In this document: in pieces, positions 11,163 to 21,555 of the stretch
Numbering within the stretch: position 1 is the first letter of the stretch
Layout: the number at the start of each line of letters is the position of its first letter
Assembly: GCA_030407005.1 (NCBI GenBank)
Contig: JAUDYN010000007.1
Span: forward strand, 2,728,001 to 2,792,000
Direction: 5' to 3'
DNA from: Desarmillaria ectypa
Taxonomy: Eukaryota > Basidiomycota > Agaricomycetes > Agaricales > Physalacriaceae
DNA length: 64,000 bases
The notes under the pieces: model-generated
The model's database searches: none
Told to the model about the DNA's origin: nothing
Seen by the model: only the letters and a program-made list of their open reading frames with translations
Made by a program: the position numbers and the translations under genes

Positions 11163-12417
11163 CTATCCTTGAGAGTTGTGATCGTCAACCTTGCATCCAA
11201 CCCAAATCACGTATGGCCGTGGAAGGCCATTGCTTCGTCCTATCCTCCATACTTCCCAGCCAGGTGTTCCAATCCAAAGTTTCAGGAACAGGCGTACTGC
11301 ATCTTCGTCTCGCAGCTCAACAACTACCATCACGGTCGTCCGTCCAGGCGTCGATACGTAATCAATGGTGTCCACCAGAGCAGGCATTAGAGAAGGGTGA
11401 TATATGCAATCCACTACGAAAACAAGATCCACAGCTGGAGACTGAAATATTCGCGATCGCTGTTTCGATGGAGTTGCATGCAGTGAAAGCCAGTCAAGTT
11501 CAGCGATTGATATATTAGTCGTACGATGAGAGCCAGTGCAGTTAAGTAAGATGTTCTTTTCGAGTAGTGGCAAGATTTCACTGGCATCAGTGACGGTATA
11601 ATTTTGAACCCAGGAACTCAGTGCTATGCTCAGCAGGCCGGTGCCCGCCCTGTTACTGCAGTTCAACGAAAGAACGGGAAACGAAGTTTTAAGAAAGACT
11701 AACCCGAGCTCCAGTATCGACATGTCCCCCAACGTGTTCTTGTCAAACAAAGAATCTGTCGGTGCAGCAAAGTGAAGCTGTTCAAGGACAAGACGCGCAA
11801 AATCAATGCTGCACAAAAGGATCAGTCTTACTATACTGCGGAATAAGCCTCAAGAGTGGCAACCTAGCTTTCCATACCACGCTTCCTGTGTCCCCATTTC
11901 GACTTCGCAAGGCGGTAACGTCTTGGGCGACGCTGATTTCAATTGTTCTCCCGACAGGCCTCGATGCCTTGGTTGCACGTTTCAAAGGGTGCCTTGAAGA
12001 CTTTGTTCGAGGTAGAGATACTGGAGGAGCGCCCATCGGTGGGCAGAGGTCCAGTTGAACTATAAGGACATCATGATGCGAATCTTGCTGTCCAAGTCCA
12101 CGAAATTCTTTCGAGTATGGAGAAATACCGCCCTGGAGATCTGAATATATCAAAAACACCTGTAACAAAGAGCCAAAAAATTAATACGGCATGAAAGAGA
12201 TTCAGTAGCAGGATAGCACCTCTTCGTCTGCATCAACGACCTCCTGTGAATCTTCTGGTAACCGAACAACACCCCAAGTACGATCGTCATTCATTGAAGT
12301 AGTAAGCCCTCGTAAACGTAAGCCGTCCGGCGTCGTAATGGTCGGCGCTAGGCCCAAACTTTGTTGTCGGTTGTTGTCAATGGCCTGTCGATGCTCTCTT
12401 CGTCGGTCCATCGTCAT
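11163..12417 (-). CDS. Family-16 (METTL21-like) lysine methyltransferase, MT-B
   Basis: The minus-strand gene starts at ATG 12417 (MTMDRRRE; an alternative ATG is at 12411). Introns at about 12160-12219, 11809-11863 and 11650-11703 were placed by splice signals. The product shows VWKASIDFARLVLEQ, the SAM loop ILELG/AGTGLLSIAL split by an intron at the same glycine motif as in MT-A, VTDASEILPLLEKNI, ELDW and VVDCIYHPSLMPALV (the DxxY-type motif), ending WVGCKVDDHNSQG at TAG 11163. This makes it a paralogue-level relative of MT-A, but not close in sequence. The last 44 codons lie in the right repeat arm. The 5' coding end overlaps the start of the divergent rhomboid gene by about 27 bp. The substrate is unknown. 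Confidence 0.83.
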
Positions 12418-13917
12418 TTAGCACGGTCGTTAACGCCTTTGCACTCCGCTCATCGATTATTCACCTCTGGAAGATGCCTGAGATATACTGAAGCTACTCA
12501 GAAGATTCACGAGCCAGCTTTTGAACGGCCTAAATTTGCGGAAAGGCTAGGCCGACCTCAAATAAGGAATCAAGTCCTGGTAAGCCACATATTGGGTTTT
12601 TGGATGCTAAATAGCTGACCGGAGGAAAGTTTTTCGTATTTGGGTCGTCGCTTGCGTTCTCCTATGCCACATGGAGAACCAATTTTGAGACAGAGGTGTG
12701 GGCGAACAGGCTGGCTGCAACCACAAAATGGACCGACATCACCAGCGCAGACCTGCGTAGACTCCAACAAATCGAGTTAGTCAAGGTGTGTTTTCTGTGT
12801 TCTGTGAGTAATCGTCTTTAGCCCGAACCGATACATGACAGAATCTTCGGGGAGTCTATGCTCTCATCCAAGACCAAGCCTCGCAGATCCCTCAGCTGCT
12901 CCGACCATGGATCAGCGGATTATACCTTGCCTTTGCACAACCTTATGCAGATGCCTCAGATGGGCGACGGCTCTGCTGGAAACTCTGTCTGCTCAATGCT
13001 GGTGTATGGGTAGCTTGGAATGTATCACGTTTGCAACCTGTGATGATTCGTAGTTTCATGCATCACCCGCTTTCCGGCTTGTCGTACACTATGCTTTCAA
13101 GCACCTTCAGGTGCATATCTTCAAGGGATTCGTTTCGCAGATTATTTACTGACCTGTGGATACAGTCATAGGTCAATCATCCACCTCTTGGCCAATTGTC
13201 TAGCGTTGGAAAGCTTTGGTAGCCATTGTCAAAGTTATATTTTGGTTCCAGACTCATCCTTTGTTCGCAGGATCATCCGCGTCGGTGTATCTCTCCCAGT
13301 CGCAGTCCTCTACATCCCCGGATCAACTTGAATCAACATCGGCATACCATTTCCTTGCTTTCTACCTCTCAGGTGCGTTATTTCAAGTCAACGTTGGTTA
13401 AATAGTTCTGATCCTTTCCTAATTTGATCTAGCTGGCGTGTTTGCTTCCCTCGTTTCGCATACCGTGACCGCTAAATTCAAGTACCCCCGTCTCATATCC
13501 CGCTTATCTTCTCCTGCCAATGCACCCAAAGCCATCGACACATGGCAGGCAGCAGTCTCTGCAGCACCCACCACAGCGGCTAGTGCAACCACAAAAGCTG
13601 CAGCTTCGTCGATAGTGCCTTCGTTAGGCGCCTCTGGTGCCATATATGCCTGCGTAACGATGACAGCTTTGGCATTTCCGAACGGGCAGATTGCTCTAAC
13701 CATTCCTCCTTCATATCCCATCGATATACAATTAGGCGTTGGCGCCTTGCTTGCACTAGATGTTCTGGGTGTAATTCGGGGATGGCGGTTCTTCGACCAT
13801 TTTGCTCACCTCGGAGGTGCCACTTTCGGCGTCGCATACTACACCTTTGGCCCGACGTTTTGGACCTACATGAGGGGAGCTGGTGGCGGCAAAAAGTCCG
13901 ATCCGGAAGAAGAGTAA
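12391..13917 (+). CDS. Mitochondrial rhomboid protease (PCP1/RBD1/PARL-like)
   Basis: This is an inner-membrane serine protease of the PARL/Pcp1 rhomboid group, which in fungi processes dynamin-like and other mitochondrial proteins. The ATG at 12391 gives a typical presequence, MLSSSVHRHLARSL and more Arg/Ser. After an intron comes an extra N-terminal membrane segment (FFVFGSSLAFSYATW). The rhomboid core shows SIIHLLANCLALESFG, the catalytic serine in SLGASGAIYA (near 13632) and the catalytic histidine in DHFAHLGGATFG (near 13804), ending GGGKKSDPEEE at TAA 13915-13917. Short introns occur near 12579-12628, 12788-12836, 13112-13165 and elsewhere. The gene shares its 5' end with MT-B on the other strand, so both promoters must lie inside each other's transcribed region. 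Confidence 0.88.
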
Positions 13918-14316
13918 AGGAAGCGTCGGTTTCCTAACACTCTCGGCTCTCAACCCGTATAAACCTACTCAAGACAATTTCTGTATTCTCACTCGTTCAC
14001 ACTCTGTAGATGCTATAGAACACAAGATATACAGTGTCGTGAAGAAGCCAAAACGGGTTTGACTTCCGCGAATTCTCCTTCCAGGATTGAGAGTATTCCA
14101 TCCATGCATCTGTAAGAAATTCGTGCAGATCCAGCCATGATACCGCTTCACTTACCTTTTATATGCCGCCTTTGTACTTCCGTCGTAACGAGCGGACTTC
14201 ATAGGCTTCTGTGAACATTCTTCCACAGACTTGGTTCAGCATTAAAACGATTACTATAAATACACCCCACATTTTAGACATATTTCATCTTCATACCAGA
14301 GCCTCAGTCCACGCCG
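13918..14316. other. Intergenic spacer
   Basis: No gene was seen. It separates the rhomboid gene from the H3-like pseudogene. A short TATA-like ACTATAAATACACC lies at about 14251-14264, a plausible core promoter for the H3-like locus about 60 bp downstream. Confidence 0.45.
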
Positions 14317-14853
14317 ATGGCACGCAATAAGAATTGTGCAATCAAGAGTACAGAAGGAAAGAGTGCGTCAAGCCTGCTATCGACCTATTCCTTTCTAACC
14401 AGCCTTCATAGCCACTAAAAAACCGGTCTTAACTAGCAACAACGCTCTTCCTCTCAAGCAGCTTGCCGTCAAGACCTCTCAAATGCTTGCTCACAAAAGG
14501 CTGACACGTCATCGCTTCCGTCCTGGAACTGTGGCCCTTCGTGATATCAGGAGGTACCAAAATTCGACGAACTTGCTTATCCGAAAGCTGCCATTCCAAC
14601 GTCTTGTCCGTAAAATCGCGCAAGACATTCAGGCAAATCGTCTTTATGTCCTTAAATTGTTGTGATGCTTACAGGCTTGACAGCTTTTCCCTCTCCTTTG
14701 CTTCCAGACGACTTCTGTCCTCGCTCTACAAGAGGCTGCAGAAGAGTTTTTGGTTTCCATCTTTCCGCGTGCCTCCATACGGAAAGGGTTATTCTGATGG
14801 CTCGGGATGTTGCCTTAGTTCGAAAGATCAGAGAAGGTCGTGAAGCATATTGA
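14317..14853 (+). pseudogene. Divergent histone H3-like gene with a frameshift
   Basis: Exon 1 encodes MARNKNCAIKSTEGK, a degenerate H3 tail that keeps Lys4, Lys9, Ser10 and Lys14. After an intron (about 14363-14412) the frame continues as a tail longer than canonical H3. It reaches [11 protein letters not shown], then a well-kept core: [20 protein letters not shown] and [19 protein letters not shown] further intron near 14667-14713 leads to TSVLALQEAAEEFLVSIF. The family's EDTN loop is then missing and the frame shifts; the matching C-terminus CLHTERVILMARDVALVRK is in another frame, ending at TGA 14851-14853. Loop 1 is not lengthened as in CENP-A, so a centromeric variant is unlikely. It is best read as a decaying H3 paralogue, or a variant whose frame a tiny unrecognised intron might rescue. 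Confidence 0.72.
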
Positions 14854-15499
14854 ATCTAAAATCAAGCTAAGAGGGGATAGAAGCTACGAACGTATAAATG
14901 TTCTATTTGGGTAATGATAAGTTCAACTGCGATTTTTCTTAAATTTCAGTGAATGCCTCAACGTGATACAACATTATCTAATCGAGGGTAAAAAATATGG
15001 CACGGTGATCACCTTATGACTACTAGCCCCACATGTGGATGATGGTACTACGAGCGCAGTCGTACGTTTAATTACGCTCATTGGCTTGGACCTTCGGCTA
15101 CTGCGGACCAGCCCCGGGACCCCCACGCAGACACACAGCACAGGGTAGAGATCAATTAAGGCACCATATGCGTTTCGTGGTCAAGAAAAACCAACATATT
15201 CACGTTATTCCAAGGGACCCGGAATCCTTGTCTACAAACCTCAACATTTCCATTCCTCACCAGCAAAGACTCGGAGGTCGCATGTGTGATGTCCGATCAC
15301 CGGAAGTAACAATATCATGCGATCACGTGGCGCAGTTTTACCTTGATACGACATAATAAGGACCGCAGCTACCTTTGGCCCCCATCCGTTTTGCCTAGTT
15401 CCCCTTCTCGCTGGGCGAGCACAGCAATCTTCTATCCGATTTATACCTCTACTGCCACGTTCCTTCACACATCTCTTCCTATCCTTTTCTCTCTCTCCA
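14854..15499. other. Intergenic spacer upstream of aspartic protease
   Basis: No gene was seen. The 3' part (about 15440-15499) is pyrimidine-rich, as is usual just upstream of fungal start codons. It includes a TTTATACC at about 15440 that could serve as a core promoter element. Confidence 0.45.
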
Positions 15500-17348
15500 A
15501 TGCTGTCGTCGTTACCTCTTTGTTTTGCCCTTCTGCTATGCACCTCGTCAGATGTTTTCGCTGCTCCGCAACCAAAGCCTGCCGGTAACGGGCTTTCGAT
15601 GAATCTACATAGACGACGTCCCGCGTACAAGTCGAGGGATGAATGGGGCCTGTGGGCTAGGAACAGCAGAGAGATGTTGATGACGAAGTATGGTGCTTCA
15701 ATACCCCAAAAGCGCAGTTCGGGTACCAATTTGTGAGTCGTTGGCTGTTGTCGATGGGTCGATTTTTTCATCCCAGACTGCATGTAGGTTGGTCAACCAA
15801 AATACTGACTCGAGGTATGCTTAGCTTGACGACGAGTGCCGATAATCTCTGATACCATGTATTGTCAGTTTCTATGGAACGTTGGCCATCGGCACTCCCG
15901 CTGTTTCTTACAATGTGATATTGGACACAGGTTCCGCGTGCGTCTGCCCTTTGGCCTTAGACTTACAGTTTGCTCTAACTTCGGCGATAGTGACCTGTGG
16001 GTCGCCGACAGCGAGTGCGTCACAGGATGCAGTAGCATACCCACATTCAACACTGCCCACTCGAGCACCTTCGTCAATAAGAGTACCGATTTCTCTATAT
16101 CGTATGGTAGCGGTGGTGCTGCTGGCATCTTAGGCTCTGATACTGTCCAAATGGCTGGTTTTTCCGTATCAGATCAGGTCTTCGCGGTGTGCGACACAAT
16201 AACATCAGGACTGCTATCAGACCCTGTTTCTGGACTTTTGGGCCTGGCTTGGGAGTCAATATCAACGGCGCAGACCACTCCCTTCTGGCAAGCGTTGGCC
16301 TCGGGGGGTGCTTGGGATCAGCCTTTGATGTCATTCCAGCTGACACGGTACGTACTTCTTCCATTTCGATGATTTCGTTGTCTGATGAAAGCCGTAGCTT
16401 TCTTGGAGTCAACCGTGCTAGTAGCCTCGAACCTGGAGGAACCTTCACTATGGGTGTGTTCACGTAGGACCGCATGCATTGCTGGACACTAATCGTCGCT
16501 TTGCTATTAGGCTTCGTCAACTCTTCGCTGTATACTGGGCAAATCGAGTACATGGATCTGGTCGACTCCGGAAGTTACTGGTTATTGTCCCTGAGCTGTA
16601 AGGTTCTTACCCATTCCAATGTAGCTTAACGACTAATGTCCGCAGCTCTGACCGCTCAGGGAACTTCTGTGACCATAGGCTCCGGCTCAAATGCATATGC
16701 TGCGATTGACACTGGTACCACCTTAGTTGGGGGTCCTTCCGCGTATATTGCTAATCTCTATTCGAAAATACCTGGTGCAACACTGGGTACAGGTGACTAC
16801 GATGGATACTATATATACCGTGAGTAGTTTATATATGCTACTATCAGCGTTCTTAAGCAATTCTTTAGCTTGCAATACGGTTGTCAACGTGACGATGTCT
16901 TTTGGCGGAAAAAGCTGGTCCATCAGCAACGACGATTTCCAGCTTGCCCAAATATCACAATCTGAGTGTGTAGGCGCCTTCTTTGAGTTGACTACAGGAA
17001 GTAGTGCACCCACGTGGATCGTTGGCGATACTTTCTTGGTATGGTTAATAGTTATAAGTTTACTGCTGCAGCGTTGACCTGGAAATGTCCTAATAGAAAA
17101 ATGTCTATTCGGTATTCCGATACAATCCCGCAGCAGTAGGGTTTGCTGCGCTGAGCGAATACGCCTTATCTATGAATGGCGACACCAGTGCTGGAGTGCC
17201 AACCGCGACCATCGGCTCTATTGCAGCGGCTGTATCAGCGACGGGCAGTTCCGCGGGAAGACATAGCAATTATGCATTCCGGACGTCGCTGGGTGCCGAA
17301 ACATGGCTAGCAGCATTAGTCATGGTCACAGCGGTTTGTCTATCATGA
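15500..17348 (+). CDS. Pepsin-like aspartic protease, probably GPI-anchored
   Basis: This is a secreted A1-family aspartyl endopeptidase. The ATG at 15500 begins a signal peptide, MLSSLPLCFALLLCTSSDVF followed by AAPQ, then a basic propeptide. The first catalytic motif, DTGSADLWVAD, is split by an intron at about 15937-15990. The flap region reads FSISYGSGGAAGILGSD. The second catalytic motif is AAIDTGTTLVGGPS near 16701. The C-terminal half includes CNTVVNVTMSFGGKSW, a cysteine partner in SECVGAF, and TWIVGDTFLKNVYSVF. The protein ends with a Ser/Gly/Ala linker and a hydrophobic tail (TWLAALVMVTAVCLS), a pattern seen in GPI-anchored yapsin-like proteases. At least eight short introns interrupt the gene. 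Motif content leaves little doubt on family; anchoring is inferred. Confidence 0.9.
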
Positions 17349-18217
17349 CAGCATACTAGATAGCACTTATTTATATGTTTACTGTTGGACGTAAGACAAC
17401 CCACACCACCTCCTCCTATCCCCAGCCAATTTATGTATACTGTATCGATGTTAACACATGTTACCTTTTCTATTAAAATTAGTTGTGGACTACAAATATA
17501 ACACTGCTGGCTTTGGATGATACGGAGGTCGGCCAGTGATCCTGAGAGGGATGGGTGAACACACAACATGGAGACAGATTCCATGATTGCGAGCGCAATG
17601 AATAGAATCGGCTAACATATGAGATCCCGGTCTTGTGTGGTGTAATATTCGTATCGCTCTGGGATTCAAAAATGTTGTTTTTACGCAATGATAAAGAATG
17701 TTTGTGTCGTTTTTCGACGGATGTAAATGAGCATGTCATCGCCTTTTTCTTTCCTTGCTAGCAAGCCTTCGTATTCCAGTACGCCCAGTGCCCTTCGGGT
17801 TTTACCGCTGCACACCGGTGGTAGAGTTGCTGGACTTCACAAGGGTACGGAATCTAGGCGGGTTATCCTTGTAAGAACTTTTAGTCGATTTTGCTCGAAT
17901 ACATTCCGAGTCTCAGTAGGTAAAATTTCTACAACATACATCCAAAATGTCGAACGCCATACTACGTAAATAGTCCGTTACACTCGCAAAATGTTAGTCC
18001 CAGCCCCTATTAACAATAGCAATAAGCAAAAATGGGAACTTGGCTACCTAACCCCTGGGCACCAGTTAGAAGGGAACAGCTTCGCTCGACCATACGAAGA
18101 GTGACTTACATTTGAATCACAGAAGCAAAAAGGAAAATCCCAAAAGACAAAACAAAAAAACATAAATATAGGATGATACACTAAGCGTACAATAAAAATA
18201 CGTGGACAAAACATAAG
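17349..18217. other. Intergenic spacer between protease and histone H3
   Basis: This is about 870 bp without a supported gene. It contains the 3' flanks of two convergent genes. Its H3-proximal end differs completely from the flank of the other H3 copy beyond 33777, so it lies outside the duplicated unit. Confidence 0.5.
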
Positions 18218-18218
18218 T

Positions 18219-18806
<588 letters not shown>

Positions 18807-18912
18807 CACGAATAGTAAAAGGCGAGTCGAAAAGGTAATGGCGATGAGGGATGATAAGTAATGCTACTGGTAGCGGATTCAAGTTAAGGTTGTTCCTCGT
18901 TTGGACCCAGCA

Positions 18913-18919
18913 TTATATA
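18913..18919 (-). promoter_or_regulatory. TATA element in shared H3/H4 promoter (left)
   Basis: Read toward H3 the sequence is TATATAA, about 107 bp upstream of the H3 ATG. It sits in the bidirectional H3/H4 promoter and is duplicated at 33076-33082. Confidence 0.5.
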
Positions 18920-19148
18920 CAAACACGACGCGTCTATCCACGTGATGGGCCGCGATATCCTAAATCAACAAAACAAGGAATAAGCACAGCCACCTGTCGG
19001 ACCTACATAAGGACTGTCGCCTTTTGAGAGGCAACTCATTCAGTTACTCTCACCTTTACCACCAACACCACCTCCCATCAATTAACGAAGCCTCTCCAAG
19101 TGGCTACCTTTACTTTGTTAACTTTATCCACTACACAACTTTATCGAA

Positions 19149-19633
<485 letters not shown>

Positions 19634-20010
19634 CTGCTCTTCAGTCCTATTCATCCCTGTATTTCTACATGTACCGCTATTATTTATTATCAAATTTTCT
19701 TATTGCATTAGTGGTTTGTTGCCTTGAGGATATGAATTATCTATGACTGTTCCTTTGTAATTTACTCTTGTCGTGATGGGTACCAAGCGTTGGAGACTCA
19801 TTCAAGCATGGTGTGTGAATTACTCATCTTGCCCGACGTAAGTCTTACTCTTTCACCTCCCGGCAAATTATGTTTCGATAGATTTTCCGATGTTTCTCCG
19901 GGTGACATTAAAAGGTTGTTTCAGCCCAGAGTCATTAATCTTTACTGCCTTTATTATCTCAGTCCTTCTTGCCCCACGGTTCAGGTTCCCCATACTTGTC
20001 TAGGGATTCG
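19634..20010. other. Intergenic spacer between H4 and F-box gene
   Basis: No gene was assigned. A splice-like GTAAGT at about 19839 and CAG at about 19985 could reflect a 5' leader intron of the F-box gene. An upstream coding exon cannot be excluded. Confidence 0.4.
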
Positions 20011-21192
20011 ATGTTGGATGTTGTACCGAACATCGAACATGTCCTTCCCAACGAAATTCTTTCCGCTGTTTTCGAGATTCTCCCCCTTCCCCTCCTTGCT
20101 GACGTTGCGCGCGTTTCTCGTCGTTTTAAAGCAGTGGCCGAACGCGTCTTATACTCCACCATTCACGTTCGAGACATTGTCTCCGCCACGGATTCCCGCC
20201 CCTGGCGTACAACGAGATGTTGTGATTCTCTACTTCAGCGTCCTCATCTGTTCGAATCGATACGGATATTTCATATCCGTTGGCATACCACAGAAAGAAC
20301 ATCGTTATCTACCCTGGACCTCGAAACAGCTTCGATCAAATTGTCAGTCACTCTTCGCACTCTCCATTTTCTCGATTCTCTCGAATTATCCCTTGGTCCT
20401 GCCAACATGGCCGCAGCAGACTGCGCTTATCATCACCCAATTGAGCGGATAATCTGCGGATGCTACTTCCCACACCTCAGGAGCTGTTCCTTCGGTGCAG
20501 ATTGGGCCAAAGGCGTCCAATCATATTCCACAATCTTAGACTCATTTCTATCGTCTGTACCCTTACTAAGGCATCTAAAACTCTCAGATCACCACGGGGC
20601 CTTAAATTTACGGTCTGACGCTCTTCCCAATTTATCATCTTTCCGCGGTTCCACCGACACTGCTGCTTACATCCTGCCGGGGAGGCCTGTTCAGAGTCTT
20701 TCACTCATAGGTCAGGATTCTGATGTCACCCGGGACAATCTCCCGCGATTCGCGGACACAACCACACCATTGCGATTCCTCGATTTATCGGCCATGTCCG
20801 TGAGACCCATTCTTCTCCGCAACATAGCTACCTACCTCCCCACGGTAGAGGTTATACGGATAAGACTCACGCTGCGTCATACACTCCACTATGCGCTTTC
20901 CGGTATCGTGAGTACACACAAGTCTGCTTGTTCGTGTCCTTTCCCTGATGCCTTCTCCCGGAAGCGATAGAGACTCTTGACCGGATTATCACCCGTCTTA
21001 CATGCGTTTAGTCATTTGACTTCGCTAGACCTGTCGCCCACTGTGGTGGCCGGATTACCTCAATCCAACAGCGACGAAGAATCAGCGTTATGCAGAGAAT
21101 GGAGCCGTGCACGCCCTACCTTACGGCATATCGTTTTTCCTTCCCAGACGGAATGGGCTATCGGGCATGATGGCGTCTGGAGACCCAACTAG
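20011..21192 (+). CDS. F-box domain protein
   Basis: This is an Agaricomycete-type F-box protein, likely the substrate-recognition subunit of an SCF ubiquitin ligase. The ATG chosen at 20011 gives MLDVVPNIEHVLPNEILSAV, followed by FEILPLPLLADVARVSRRFK, the F-box helices. A leucine-rich C-terminal region follows (LRTLHFLDSLELSLG, LLRHLKLSDHHGALNL, PLRFLDLSAMSV), consistent with LRR-like repeats. One intron, about 20909-20970, joins GI to RLLTGLSPVLHAFSHLTSLD, and the gene ends at TAG 21190-21192. The open frame continues upstream without ATG, so a 5' exon is possible. Such proteins are highly expanded in mushrooms and the target is unknown. The gene lies within the segment bounded by the two histone pairs. 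Confidence 0.78.
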
Positions 21193-21555
21193 ACTCAAAA
21201 GAGTATGCTGTTGTCATTGACAGGGGACAGGGCTTCGTTGATTGCGCTTGCGGCACTCTTTCACTGTCCTGTCGCTTCAAAATTTCGGGGAGTTTTCATC
21301 ATCGACGTGTACTTGTATGTATTTTTTTTGTATAATAGTCAATATGACTCTTGCGTGCCAGGGTAGCTTGTATTACAGCCCACAACATGATAAGTTGGAA
21401 TTGTCCCAATGGGCCATAAATAAACTTCCAATAATTCATCAGCGATGATAGAGACGATACATGATATGACAAATACAAGTGCGATGTAAATTAGAGAAAA
21501 CACGAACGATGGCAAGATAGTAACGGTAACAACGTCCTGCGTGGGTATACACCTT
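21193..21555. other. Intergenic spacer between convergent F-box and RGD1-like genes
   Basis: No gene was seen. It holds the 3' flanks of two convergent genes, with AT-rich tracts. Confidence 0.5.

Larger units (their letters stand above)
9225..11295. repeat. Right arm of the 2071-bp inverted repeat
   Basis: This is the reverse complement of 4298-6368 (position sum 15593). It begins inside an orphan MT-A tail and ends inside the intact MT-B gene. The arms are separated by 2856 bp (6369-9224). Both edges fall inside coding sequence of methyltransferase 3' ends. No target-site duplication or transposon terminal sequence was visible at the edges. Confidence 0.93.

Noticed and set aside
14317..14853. 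H3-like gene considered as a CENP-A homologue
   Set aside because: Loop 1 is not extended and the core is closer to canonical H3. Divergence is mostly in the tail, and the frame is broken.
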